Assembly: GCA_965230755.1 (NCBI GenBank)
Contig: CBDDLT010000023.1
Location: 186,001-250,000, forward strand
Length of the DNA: 64,000 nt
Source of the DNA: DATFJT01 sp965230755
Lineage (GTDB): Bacteria > Bacteroidota > Bacteroidia > Chitinophagales > Saprospiraceae
Reading direction: 5' to 3'
The first letter of the stretch is position 1, and each line of letters starts with the position of its first letter. The notes beneath the pieces are model-generated. The model did no database searches, was not told where the DNA came from, and saw only the letters and a list, made by a program, of their open reading frames with translations. Of this stretch, positions 25,972 through 34,809 are shown piece after piece. Made by a program: the position numbers and the translations under genes.

Positions 25972-27268
25972 TATCCTTTTTTTCTCAGGAGTTGGTTTTG
26001 GTCAGAATACAAATTTACCTCTGACCTCAGTCGGCTTGGGAGATATAAGATCGACTGTTCATGCAAGTCAGTTGGGAATGGGTGGATTGAATTCGACCTA
26101 TGCCAATCCCAATTTATATAACATTTACAACCCGGCTTCCCTAGCATCCCTGAGAAACACGAGTTTGGGTATTTCGGCCTTTGGAGACGCCAATTTATAT
26201 GAAAATTCTTCTCAGAGTGAGACACAATGGGATGGTGGTATCGATTATCTGCATCTCGCATTTCCGTTACAAAATATTTTCAACGAGAGCCTTAGGGAGG
26301 AAAAGTCGCCAATAAGGGTAGGAGCGGCATTTAGCCTTCAGCCTTATTCTAGAATATCTTATAGTATCATTTCTCGGTTTGAACCGGAAGACACTCCGCA
26401 TTTTGAAAGTTTGTCGGAAGGAGAGGGTGAAACTTATACGGCAAATGTTTCCATTGGAGCTGGATACAAGAATTTTTCTTTGGGATTTGATGCGGGCTTA
26501 TTTTTTGGATCGAATGAAATTGCGGATTTGATATTATTTGACGATCGATCCATCAGTGCTTCGCTGGTTGAAGATCAGATAGGCTTCCAGGGATTTAATT
26601 ATAAAATTGGGGCAATGTACCAGTTCATAATTAATAAAAACTTGACAGAAACCAATCGGCGAGCTAACAATAAAAGTATTACTATAGGGGCGACATTTGC
26701 GAGTCAGCGAAAGGTTAGGACGATTACAGATCACTTGGAACTGGCAATACCAATTAATAGTGCGCTTATTGATACCTTAAATTTCTCAGGTGGAATCAAG
26801 GATAACTTTAAACTTCCTACAAGTTACAGCGTTGGAATTAGTTACTACGATGGAAAGAGATGGTTGATTGGGATGGATTATGAGGCGAGCAATTGGAGCT
26901 CAACAGATCACGCTTTTTTGGGTGAAAATGGACTAAATGACGCCTTCAGATTGTCTGTAGGTGCAGAGTTTATTCCCGACAGGAATAGTTTTAATAGCTA
27001 TTTCGAAAAAGTGCGATATCGAGGAGGAGCATTTATGGGTAGAGATTATAGAACGTTGGATGGTGGAGATTGGAATACAATGGGCTTTAATTTAGGCCTA
27101 GGTTTTCCTATCGCATTGCCAAGACAGAAGACAACATTTGTAGACCTAGCATTCGAATGGGGCCAGTATGATCTCCCCGTTGATGATTTGAACAATAGTT
27201 ACTATCGAATCAATTTGGGTCTAACAATTAACGATAACACATGGTTTTTTAAACAAAAATATCAATAA
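25943..27268 (+). CDS. outer-membrane beta-barrel protein, FadL/PorV-like
   Basis: 441 residues with a signal peptide (LITTSILFFSGVGFGQ). After it comes SVGLGDIRSTVHASQLGMGG and NIYNPASLA, a pattern typical of Bacteroidota outer-membrane transport-type barrels. Amphipathic beta strands continue to the end. No ligand can be assigned. Its ATG lies inside coaX (29-base overlap), so translation is coupled with the kinase; this pairing recurs in the phylum as I recall. A 4-base gap separates it from the first TPR paralogue. Confidence 0.75.
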   Translation: MKYIALITTSILFFSGVGFGQNTNLPLTSVGLGDIRSTVHASQLGMGGLNSTYANPNLYNIYNPASLASLRNTSLGISAFGDANLYENSSQSETQWDGGIDYLHLAFPLQNIFNESLREEKSPIRVGAAFSLQPYSRISYSIISRFEPEDTPHFESLSEGEGETYTANVSIGAGYKNFSLGFDAGLFFGSNEIADLILFDDRSISASLVEDQIGFQGFNYKIGAMYQFIINKNLTETNRRANNKSITIGATFASQRKVRTITDHLELAIPINSALIDTLNFSGGIKDNFKLPTSYSVGISYYDGKRWLIGMDYEASNWSSTDHAFLGENGLNDAFRLSVGAEFIPDRNSFNSYFEKVRYRGGAFMGRDYRTLDGGDWNTMGFNLGLGFPIALPRQKTTFVDLAFEWGQYDLPVDDLNNSYYRINLGLTINDNTWFFKQKYQ

Positions 27269-27272
27269 CATT

Positions 27273-28652
27273 ATGATGATGATCACTAAGAAAAACATGG
27301 TTTTATTATTGGCAGCTACTATACTATTGCCGGTAATAGGATGGGCACAGTGTACAACATTTGAGGAAAGCCCACGAGGAGATGAAGCCATAGAGGCGCA
27401 TGTTGTTTATAGAGATTTCATAAAAAACAACAAGAACGATGAAGCCTTTGAATATTGGTCAACCGCTTACGAATTGGCTCCAGCCGCTGACGGAAAACGA
27501 ACGGTGCAATATACGGATGGAGTAAAACTCTATTTAGACAAATTTTCTAAAGCGACTTCCGAAGAAGATAAGAAAGCTTATACGGATAAAGTCATTGAGC
27601 TTTACGATCAAATGGCAGTTTGTTATCCTAAAGAAAAAGCTTTTGCTTTGGGAAGAAAAGTATACGATCTATACTACGGCATTAACATGGACAGGGCCAG
27701 TATTTATAAAATGGGAAAGGCAGCTATTGAAGCAGGTGGTAATAGTACAGAGTACATTGCTTTGATTCCTACTGCGGATGGATTGGTTTCGGAATACAAA
27801 GATGGAAACGTGGAAGTAGAAGAAGCCAGAAAAGTTTTTCTTCAACTTCACGAAATAGCGGATCATAATATCGCGAACAATGCCAAGTTCAAAGATTACT
27901 ACAGCCAGAGTAAAGATGGCATGAATGGTTTTCTTGCTGCCATCGAACCTGAAATTTTCGATTGTCAGTATTTCAAAGATAAGTACGAAGCGCAGTACAA
28001 AGCGGATCCTGACAACAGAGAACTCTACAGAGAAGTGTATAAGAAATTGGTTCAAGGAGGATGTGATAAGGAAACCGATCCTTTGTTAAAGGAGATTGCC
28101 AAGAAAGACGAGGTTTTCTTAGCGGCTGAGAAGGCTGCAAAAATTGCTGAATTGCAAAAGGATAACCCCGCTTGGCATGCCAATAATTTGTACAAGGAAG
28201 GTCGTTTCGCTGAGGCGGTGGATAAGTATAATGAAGCCATCGCTCAGGAAACAGATTCTGAAAAATTATCTTCATATTACTTCTCTATGGCATCCATCCA
28301 ATTTAGAAAGTTGAAACAGTATGCTAAAGCAAGAACAAGTGCTAGAAAAGCTGCTGAATTGAGATCGGGCTGGGGAAGACCTTATATGTTGATTGGTGAC
28401 ATGTACGGTTCTACGGCTAGATCTTGTGGAGATGCATGGAATCAAAGATTGGCTATTTTGGCGGCAGTCGAAAAATACAGCTATGCAAAATCTATAGATG
28501 CAGAGGTAGCGGAAGAAGCTTCTAAAAGAATTTCAAAATATCGAGCTAGTTATCCTGACCAGAACGAAGGGTTTATGAGAGGCGTTCAAGCCGGTCAGAA
28601 AGCCAAAGTTGGTTGTTGGATAGGAGAGACTGTAACGGTCAGATTTAAGTAA
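27273..28652 (+). CDS. exported TPR protein, first of two paralogues
   Basis: 459 residues with a signal peptide (LLAATILLPVIGWAQ). The mature protein is helical with TPR-like repeats; the clearest pair is AVDKYNEAIAQETDSEKLSSY near residue 315. Motifs shared with the next gene include HVVYRDFIK, AYELAPAADGKR, and a C-terminal GCWIGETVTVRF. This last conserved tail suggests that the end of the protein is a functional contact. It is probably periplasmic. The protein begins at a run of ATG codons 4 bases after the outer-membrane protein gene. Confidence 0.75.
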   Translation: MMMITKKNMVLLLAATILLPVIGWAQCTTFEESPRGDEAIEAHVVYRDFIKNNKNDEAFEYWSTAYELAPAADGKRTVQYTDGVKLYLDKFSKATSEEDKKAYTDKVIELYDQMAVCYPKEKAFALGRKVYDLYYGINMDRASIYKMGKAAIEAGGNSTEYIALIPTADGLVSEYKDGNVEVEEARKVFLQLHEIADHNIANNAKFKDYYSQSKDGMNGFLAAIEPEIFDCQYFKDKYEAQYKADPDNRELYREVYKKLVQGGCDKETDPLLKEIAKKDEVFLAAEKAAKIAELQKDNPAWHANNLYKEGRFAEAVDKYNEAIAQETDSEKLSSYYFSMASIQFRKLKQYAKARTSARKAAELRSGWGRPYMLIGDMYGSTARSCGDAWNQRLAILAAVEKYSYAKSIDAEVAEEASKRISKYRASYPDQNEGFMRGVQAGQKAKVGCWIGETVTVRFK

Positions 28653-28711
28653 TGCTCTTGAGCAAATCAATGGTGTTATAAGGATTATAGGTTTAATTTA
28701 TTTTAATAGCG

Positions 28712-30136
28712 ATGAATAGATTAGTATTAGTTTTGCTTTGCCTAGCACCTATACTGGATGCTTGTTCTCCAAAAGTAAGCGCTCCTCAAGAGAAAGTTGA
28801 GGAGGTGGTGAAGGAGGAGCCGGCTGAAAGACTTAGTCCTTGTAATATGTTTGCAGATGCCTCTGATCCCGACGAGGCCTTGGAGTCGCATGTTATATAT
28901 AGAGACTTCATAAAATCCGGTAACTATGCGGAAGCATTTGATTACTGGAAAATAGCCTATGAATCGGCTCCAGCAGCAGATGGAAGACGGGATTATCACT
29001 TTACAGATGGGGTAAAGATTTACAAAGATTTTTACAACAAGTCTGAAAGCGATCAGGAGAAGGATGAATATTGGAGTAAGATAGAAGAATTGTATGACAA
29101 GGCAGCTGAGTGTTTTCCGGCGAAAGCTGCGGACTATAAAGGCCTTAAGGCCTTCGAACTCTATTATAACTTTCCGGATAGGGCTGATAAAATGGAAATT
29201 TTCAATTTGTTTGCGGAAACCATTGATCACTATGGACTCAAGACTCCAGCCTATGTGATGAATCCATTTACTGACGTTCTGATTACTCTACTTCGAGAGG
29301 AGAAAATTTCTGTAGAGGAGGGGCAAAAATATGCAGAGAAAATTAATAAGGGACTGGAGTACGGATTGAAGAATACTACAGGATCAAATTTGGAAGCATA
29401 TAAAATTGTCAACTCCTATGTTCCGGATAGAATGGAGGATTTGGAGACCGTAAGAGGTTTTTATGATTGTCAGTATTATGTTGATAAGTACTACAAAGAA
29501 TTCGAAAATCAACCTAATGATTGTGATGTTATTCGAACGGTAATTTCCAGACTTAAATGGGGGAATTGTCCTGATACGAATCAGGAGTACATGAGTCTTA
29601 TTGCTCAGTATAAGAAAAACTGTCAGGTGACTTCCACGGGGCCTCTTCCTATGGCTTACGACTGCTTAAATAATGCGGAATATCAGTGCGCTATAGACAA
29701 CTTTAAAAGTGCGATAGAAAATACAGACAATGTAGAGAAAAAGGCAAAATATACACTATTGATATCCAAAATCTATTATAGTCATTTAAGAAACTTTAGT
29801 CAGGCTAGAAAGTACGCTATGGATGCCGCGAAGATCAGGGGTAATTGGGGCGAACCATATATGTTGGTTGGCAGGCTTTATGCTTCTAGTGGTCCGTTGT
29901 GTGGTCCAGGTACGGGATGGGATAGTCAGGTCGTGGTTTGGTTGGCTTTAGATATGTGGAACAAGGCTAAGTCGATAGATTCTAGTGTTAGTGCCGAGGC
30001 GAATAAGTTCATTAACCAATACAGGCAGTATATGCCGACAAGGGAAGATATATTTCAAAGACCAAATATTAGCGAGGGAGATAGCTACTACATTGGTTGT
30101 TGGATAAAGAGAAACACTACTGTTAGAGCGCGGTAA
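28712..30136 (+). CDS. TPR lipoprotein, second of two paralogues
   Basis: 474 residues, paralogous to the preceding gene over its full length: HVIYRDFIKSGNYAEAFDYW, AYESAPAADGRRD, a DCQYY segment near 255, and the C-terminal IGCWIKRNTTVRAR. Unlike its sister, it starts with a lipoprotein signal (lipobox LDAC, Cys ~18) followed by a Glu/Lys/Val-rich linker, so it is anchored in a membrane. This puts the pair in two different envelope positions, soluble and anchored. Function unknown. Confidence 0.78.
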   Translation: MNRLVLVLLCLAPILDACSPKVSAPQEKVEEVVKEEPAERLSPCNMFADASDPDEALESHVIYRDFIKSGNYAEAFDYWKIAYESAPAADGRRDYHFTDGVKIYKDFYNKSESDQEKDEYWSKIEELYDKAAECFPAKAADYKGLKAFELYYNFPDRADKMEIFNLFAETIDHYGLKTPAYVMNPFTDVLITLLREEKISVEEGQKYAEKINKGLEYGLKNTTGSNLEAYKIVNSYVPDRMEDLETVRGFYDCQYYVDKYYKEFENQPNDCDVIRTVISRLKWGNCPDTNQEYMSLIAQYKKNCQVTSTGPLPMAYDCLNNAEYQCAIDNFKSAIENTDNVEKKAKYTLLISKIYYSHLRNFSQARKYAMDAAKIRGNWGEPYMLVGRLYASSGPLCGPGTGWDSQVVVWLALDMWNKAKSIDSSVSAEANKFINQYRQYMPTREDIFQRPNISEGDSYYIGCWIKRNTTVRAR

Positions 30137-30165
30137 GCTTAAATTCTAAATTGAAAAATTTCGTT

Positions 30166-30690
30166 ATGAGAATATTAGTAATTGCTATTTTATTGATGAG
30201 TTTCTTGGCCTGTAAGAATGAAAGTGTCAAGGAAGTCAAAGAAGACAAAGTTGAAAAGAAAGAAGTTCGAACTGAGCAGATCGATATGAATCCCATTCAG
30301 AAACAGGCTAAGATCGATCAGGACTTAATTGAAGAGTATGTGAGCAAAAAAGGCATAGAAGTTAATTCTACTTCTTCTGGTCTTCACTACAGAGTCATTG
30401 AGGAGGGGAACAAAGATAAAATGCCGGTAAAAACATCAAAGGTTAAGGTGAACTACAAAGGAATGCTTTTGAACGGACAAGTGTTTGATCAAAGCCCGGA
30501 AGGAAAGCCTATTTCTTTTGGTTTGGATCAAGTGATCGCTGGATGGACTGAAGGATTACAGTTGATCGGTGAAGGAGGTACAGTCCAGTTGATTATTCCT
30601 TCGAGAATGGCCTATGGACCAAGAAAGGTTTCGATCATACCAGCCAATTCAGTTCTGGTTTTTGATGTTGATCTTTTAGAGGTTCAATAG
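30166..30690 (+). CDS. FKBP-type peptidyl-prolyl cis-trans isomerase lipoprotein
   Basis: About 174 residues from the ATG at 30166, which gives a compact lipoprotein signal (MSFLAC); an in-frame TTG at 30151 is less likely. A Lys/Glu-rich linker of about 60 residues leads to one FKBP domain: VKVNYKGMLLNGQVFDQS, FGLDQVIAGWTEGLQ, and IPSRMAYG near the end are the standard rotamase-pocket segments (Tyr, Phe, Asp, Trp). It should assist folding of envelope proteins. It lies directly downstream of the two TPR envelope proteins, in the same direction, and may serve them. Confidence 0.92.
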   Translation: MRILVIAILLMSFLACKNESVKEVKEDKVEKKEVRTEQIDMNPIQKQAKIDQDLIEEYVSKKGIEVNSTSSGLHYRVIEEGNKDKMPVKTSKVKVNYKGMLLNGQVFDQSPEGKPISFGLDQVIAGWTEGLQLIGEGGTVQLIIPSRMAYGPRKVSIIPANSVLVFDVDLLEVQ

Positions 30691-30727
30691 TCAGGACTTA
30701 GAGAATATCGGGTACAACAAAAGCTAA

Positions 30728-32362
30728 ATGTCTGAAATACTACTTCATAACCCCGTAATTCTCCTTTTTTTAATTGCTGCACTGGGCTATTTTTTTGGCT
30801 CAGTTAAGGTAAATGGCAATTCTTTAGGTGTTGCCGCTGTCCTGTTCGTAGGATTGGTTTTTGGTGCGGTTAATCCCGAGCTGGAAATACCTCCGATAGT
30901 TTTTTCTCTCGGTATTGTATTGTTTACCTATTCTATTGGTCTCAGTTCCGGAGCTGCCTTTTTTAAGTCGTTCAAAAGTAATGGAAAAAGGGATATCCTA
31001 TTCAGTATAATGATGCTGACTATAACAGCATTGATGACTGGAGGGATAGGCTATTGTTTGGGTCTGGACCCGGAAACCATTGTTGGAATTTACAGTGGTA
31101 GTACGACCAATACTCCTGCACTCGCCGGTGTAATCAATTATATCAATGAGAGAGGCCTATCTCCGGAAAATGCCGGGATCATCGAAAATGCCGTGGTGGC
31201 CTATAGCTACACCTATCCCATGGGAGTAATCAGTGGTTTGCTGGCCATTGTATTGATGGAGCGCTTGCTTAGGATTGACTTTTCGAAGGAAGCAGAAAGC
31301 GTTCAGGAAAGGTATTTTATAGAAGAAACTCCGGATAGTTGGACGATAGAAGTGAGGAATGAGGAGGTATTTGGGAGAAAAATCAGAGACATTCGAAATG
31401 AGAAGGGCTGGAATCTGATTTTTGGAAGGATTTACAAGGAAGATCAAGGATATTCATTGGTCAACTATGATACGGTATTAGAGGAAGGAGATAAATTTGC
31501 TGTAGTTGGTGGGCATTCTACCTTGGAAGAAGTAGAGGCTTTCATTGGACCCAAAATCAATGAACATATCAGTGATTATAGATCTGAATATGATATTAGG
31601 AGCATTTTTGTGTCAGACACTTCTATCGTTGGAAGGAGCATTTCATCGCTCAATCTATACGAGCGATATGATGCCATCATCACCAGAATTAGAAGAGGTG
31701 ATGCACAAATGTTGGCCCTGCCCGACACTGTCCTTGAGTTGGGTGATCGAATCAGAATAGTAGGGAGAAAAAGGGATTTGGATCAGATACAATCTGAATT
31801 TGGAGATTCTTATTTTCAAGCGAGTAAGGTCAATTTATTTACTTTCGGCTTGGGCATAGCTTTGGGTCTCTTTCTAGGTTTATTGGAGATCCAACTTCCG
31901 GGTGATATCAATATTAAATTGGGAATCGCGGGTGGACCATTGATAGTAGGATTGATATTGGGTTATTTGAAGCGCACTGGGCCTATTGTATGGATTATGC
32001 CCTATAGTGCAGGTGTTTTACTTCGCCAATTGGGTTTAATACTGTTATTGGCGGTGATTGGATTGAGATCAGGAGGAGCTTTTATAGAGAGTTTGACAGG
32101 TGGGAACGGACTACTGATATTTGGTTTAGGAGCCTTGGTGAGCTTTTTGACAGCTGTTCTTACTTTGTTCGTCGGTTATAGACTTCTAAAAATACCTTTT
32201 GCCATATTGATGGGTTATATTTCAAATCAACCCGCCATATTGGAATTTGGGCTAGACAGGTCGAAAAACATGTTGCCTTTGCAGGGCTATACCATCATGT
32301 TTCCCATTGCTCTAATTTTGAAAATCATTTATGCCCAAGTATTGTTTCTGCTGCTGTGGTAA
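30728..32362 (+). CDS. AspT/YidE-family transporter with two RCK_C domains
   Basis: 544 residues. The membrane halves (about 1-185 and 365-544) flank two soluble TrkA-C-type regulatory domains (about 200-360: VFGRKIRDIR, VGRSISSLNLYERYDA). GSTTNTPALAGVINY near 123 is the hallmark of the aspartate:alanine exchanger group. The substrate is probably a small anion, but the family includes many members without known substrate. It ends a rightward run and is followed by a palindrome 43 bases downstream. Confidence 0.88.
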   Translation: MSEILLHNPVILLFLIAALGYFFGSVKVNGNSLGVAAVLFVGLVFGAVNPELEIPPIVFSLGIVLFTYSIGLSSGAAFFKSFKSNGKRDILFSIMMLTITALMTGGIGYCLGLDPETIVGIYSGSTTNTPALAGVINYINERGLSPENAGIIENAVVAYSYTYPMGVISGLLAIVLMERLLRIDFSKEAESVQERYFIEETPDSWTIEVRNEEVFGRKIRDIRNEKGWNLIFGRIYKEDQGYSLVNYDTVLEEGDKFAVVGGHSTLEEVEAFIGPKINEHISDYRSEYDIRSIFVSDTSIVGRSISSLNLYERYDAIITRIRRGDAQMLALPDTVLELGDRIRIVGRKRDLDQIQSEFGDSYFQASKVNLFTFGLGIALGLFLGLLEIQLPGDINIKLGIAGGPLIVGLILGYLKRTGPIVWIMPYSAGVLLRQLGLILLLAVIGLRSGGAFIESLTGGNGLLIFGLGALVSFLTAVLTLFVGYRLLKIPFAILMGYISNQPAILEFGLDRSKNMLPLQGYTIMFPIALILKIIYAQVLFLLLW

Positions 32363-32404
32363 AGTTAGAGAATTGAGAATCTTCAAATGAACGAAATACA
32401 AAAA

Positions 32405-32439
32405 TCCCATGGATTAAGTTCGTTAACCGATCCATGGGA
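32405..32439. terminator. hairpin after the AspT-family gene
   Basis: TCCCATGGAT (32405-32414) pairs with ATCCATGGGA (32430-32439), a perfect 10-base stem with a 15-base loop, 43 bases after the stop codon. The T-rich side is on the minus strand, so a rho-independent role for the plus-strand gene is not ideal. Confidence 0.45.
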
Positions 32440-32835
32440 AAAATTCCAATAAATATTTAATAAGAAGTCTCCTTTACAAGGAGCAAAGTTTTTGATTTTT
32501 ATACCCTTCATCATCTTTTCTGAAGATGTTGAATACTTAAGTTTCCCATGAGTTTACAGTTGCCTTAGTATGAATTCATCATATCTAAACCCAATCCCTA
32601 ACAGGGAAACAATAGACATACAGGTTTCTAGAAAGTTTCGTATCGTGATTCTGATTGAACCCGGTGCAAGATATAACGGATTAAGAGTTTAGTCAATATA
32701 ACCTTTGTTACATAAGGAGTGGCTAAATGAAATTACTGGCATCAGAACGATAAATTGGTAGGAATGATGTATGTTCAAGCAGGAAATGAATTGCAACCAT
32801 TCGATGTATTTCTTAATGTGTCTTAATATTATAAG
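32440..32835. other. non-coding gap with no supported gene
   Basis: Between the transporter hairpin and the GNAT gene. It holds short AT-rich stretches, and no promoter I would defend. Two overlapping short frames at 32700-32826 read as protein-like peptides (one ending at the TAA at 32824), which could be decayed coding sequence, but no start or family could be identified. Confidence 0.5.
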
Positions 32836-33324
32836 ATGATGACCATTCGAAAACTAAAGGATAAAGATCTACTTGGCGTAACACAGATATACAATTACTA
32901 TATTGAAAATTCCACTGCGACTTTTGAAGAGGTGAGTATTTCCCGAGAAGAGATGAAATCACGAGCTGATAAAATACAAAATGAAGGTCTTTTTTTAGTG
33001 GCTGAAGAGGATGAGCAAATTATTGGCTATGCCTACGCCAGTAATTGGAATTCGAGGTGTGCTTATCGGTCTACCAAGGAAACTTCCGTTTACCTCAATC
33101 CACAGCATATCGGCAAGGGAGTCGGTTCAAAGTTATACGAATCGATTCTAGCCGAATTGAGGAATAGAGATATTCACGTGGTAATAGGTGGCATATCACT
33201 TCCGAATGAAGCTAGTGTTGGACTGCACGAAAAAATGGGGTATCAAAAAGTGGCACATTTTAGAGAAGTCGGGTTTAAGTTTGGACAGTGGATAGATGTA
33301 GGATATTGGGAGCTCATTTTATAG
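32836..33324 (+). CDS. GNAT family N-acetyltransferase, phosphinothricin-acetyltransferase-like
   Basis: 162 residues of the GCN5 fold. It opens IRKLKDKDLLGVTQIYNYYI and includes ENSTATFEE, then YAYASNWNSRCAYRST, SVYLNPQHIGKGVGSKLYE (acetyl-CoA pyrophosphate loop) and SLPNEASVGLHEKMGYQ. The pattern matches the Pat/Bar subgroup, whose members often acetylate methionine derivatives or other small amines; the natural substrate is unknown. Monocistronic, followed by a REP-like hairpin 12 bases after the stop codon. Confidence 0.93.
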   Translation: MMTIRKLKDKDLLGVTQIYNYYIENSTATFEEVSISREEMKSRADKIQNEGLFLVAEEDEQIIGYAYASNWNSRCAYRSTKETSVYLNPQHIGKGVGSKLYESILAELRNRDIHVVIGGISLPNEASVGLHEKMGYQKVAHFREVGFKFGQWIDVGYWELIL

Positions 33325-33335
33325 CTGATTTAGAG

Positions 33336-33358
33336 GTTCAAGGTATGTAAGCTTGAAC
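33336..33358. repeat. REP-like hairpin upstream of the transposase gene
   Basis: A 23-base imperfect palindrome with arms GTTCAAG and CTTGAAC. It has the same length and end sequences (GTTC, AGGT, GAAC, then AA) as the hairpin downstream of the transposase at 34014-34036, so the two look like copies of one element. The putative -33 TTG of the transposase promoter lies in its right arm. Confidence 0.55.
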
Positions 33359-33383
33359 AAATATTCAGAATTAGCTAATTTTG
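33353..33383 (+). promoter_or_regulatory. putative RAYT promoter
   Basis: TTG at 33353-33355, a 20-base spacer, and an exact TAATTTTG (TAnnTTTG) at 33376-33383 lie 23 bases before the ATG at 33407. The -33 box is inside the REP-like hairpin, so a protein bound to the repeat could block transcription. Confidence 0.5.
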
Positions 33384-33406
33384 TTTAGTAAAGACACATC
33401 TAAATC

Positions 33407-33991
33407 ATGCGAAAAGGATATTTCATTGCGGACCAGAATGGTTTGTATTTTCTGACTTTTACGGTTGTGGGTTGGATTGATGTATTTTCCAGAAAAGAGT
33501 TAAGAGATGTCTTGATCAGATCGATGGATTATTGTATAAGGTACAAAGGACTTCAAGTATATGCCTATGTAATAATGACGAATCATCTTCATGTTATTTG
33601 GTCGGCTACTGAAGGAAGTGGCGGGCTTTCGTCGATTGTACGGGACTTTAAAAAACATACGGCCAAAGAGATTTTAAAATTTATTAGTGGTTATAAAGAG
33701 AGCAGGTCTGAGTGGATGAATATAATATTTCGGTATCATGCCAGATATAAAAGTACCCATAAGAAGTACAAAGTATGGCGGAATTCTAACAGGCCTATTG
33801 AAATTCTTCGACCAGCGTTTGCCAGACAAAAGTTAGATTACATACATCGTAATCCAGTTACTGCAGGTATAGTAGAGAAAGAAGAACACTATTTATACAG
33901 TAGTGCAAGGCAGTACAAGAATATTTATCCGGTCGAACTAGAGGTGAGATTGCTTGATTTTGGAGCTGAAGAAGGTTTTGTTAGATTGTGA
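33407..33991 (+). CDS. REP-associated tyrosine transposase (RAYT, Y1_Tnp family)
   Basis: 194 residues of the HUH nuclease family, IS200/IS605-like. The metal-binding motif is TNHLHVIW (HLH), near residue 62. The catalytic Tyr is in LDYIHRNPVTAGIV near residue 145, typical of domesticated RAYT proteins. It does not carry IS200-type ends; it is flanked by similar 23-base hairpins at 33336 and 34014. Such proteins are thought to spread REP elements rather than to move themselves. Single copy here, full length, with a plausible promoter. Confidence 0.92.
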   Translation: MRKGYFIADQNGLYFLTFTVVGWIDVFSRKELRDVLIRSMDYCIRYKGLQVYAYVIMTNHLHVIWSATEGSGGLSSIVRDFKKHTAKEILKFISGYKESRSEWMNIIFRYHARYKSTHKKYKVWRNSNRPIEILRPAFARQKLDYIHRNPVTAGIVEKEEHYLYSSARQYKNIYPVELEVRLLDFGAEEGFVRL

Positions 33992-34013
33992 ATTTAAGAT
34001 GTAAAAAATAAGG

Positions 34014-34050
34014 GTTCTAGGTTGCAAACCTAGAACAACAGGATGTTGTT
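34014..34050. repeat. REP-like element downstream of the transposase gene
   Basis: Arms GTTCTAGGTT (34014-34023) and AACCTAGAAC (34027-34036) form a perfect 10-base stem with a GCA loop. A second small hairpin follows: AACAAC, AGGAT loop, GTTGTT (34034-34050). It lies between the convergent ends of the RAYT gene and the metal-ABC ATPase gene and could also terminate both. Confidence 0.6.
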
Positions 34051-34065
34051 TATTGGGCGTTGAAT

Positions 34066-34809
34066 TCATAATTTTTGCCTGTTTAAAATATTCAACTGAG
34101 GGCCATATGCTATAGACATATTTTCCGGAGTTAATACTTCTTCTGTCGGTCCGTAGGCAATAATTCTTTGATTGAGAAGAATAATATGGTCAAAATAGGC
34201 TTCCAAAGTATTAATATCATGATGGACAACAATGGCAGTTCTGCCCATTTCTCTCAGTTCCTTGAGGGTTTGAACAATGGTTTCTTCTGTCGTAGCATCT
34301 ACCCCTACAAAAGGCTCATCCAACAAAAATATCTTGGCGTCCTGACATAGCGCACGAGCCAGAAATACCCTTTGTTGTTGCCCACCTGAAAGCTGACCTA
34401 TTTGTCTATTTTGTAGGGCTTCAATACCCATTTTTTTCATTGCATTGCTGGTGTATTCCTTATCCTTTTGATTAAACCGCTGGAACAAGGACTTAAAGGG
34501 ATAGCGTCCCATTTTTACAATATCCAATACAGTAGCAGGAAAGTCCCAGTCTATATCATCTTTTTGAGGTACGTAAGCAATTAACTCAGGACGCTGCGCT
34601 ACATCTTCTCCAAAAACTTTGATACTTCCGGCATCAACATCAATAAGATTTAATATGGCTTTAAAAAGGGTAGATTTTCCCGCCCCATTGGGTCCGACAA
34701 GACCATAAGTTCTTCCCGGGTGTATATCCAAAAAGATATTGGTCAATACCCTGGTAGTATGGTATGAGACAGAAACACTCTCGACTTTAATAGGAAGACT
34801 CTCTTTCAT
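34066..34809 (-). CDS. metal ABC transporter ATP-binding protein (ZnuC/TroB-like)
   Basis: 247 residues, complete ABC ATPase: Walker A GPNGAGKSTL near 40, YVPQKDDIDWDFPATVLDIV (the Q-loop region characteristic of Mn/Zn/Fe chelate importers), signature LSGGQQQRV, Walker B FLLDEPFVGVD and switch VHHD. Its ATG overlaps the stop codon of the binding-protein gene (TAATG), so they are made together. The usual membrane permease gene is absent from both sides: downstream comes the REP-like element and the convergent RAYT gene. Confidence 0.93.
   Translation of the reverse strand: MKESLPIKVESVSVSYHTTRVLTNIFLDIHPGRTYGLVGPNGAGKSTLFKAILNLIDVDAGSIKVFGEDVAQRPELIAYVPQKDDIDWDFPATVLDIVKMGRYPFKSLFQRFNQKDKEYTSNAMKKMGIEALQNRQIGQLSGGQQQRVFLARALCQDAKIFLLDEPFVGVDATTEETIVQTLKELREMGRTAIVVHHDINTLEAYFDHIILLNQRIIAYGPTEEVLTPENMSIAYGPQLNILNRQKL

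Noticed and set aside
32728..32826. Protein-like peptide ending before the GNAT gene
   Set aside because: Short frame without start; an overlapping frame also looks protein-like. Could be decayed coding sequence, but nothing supports a gene.
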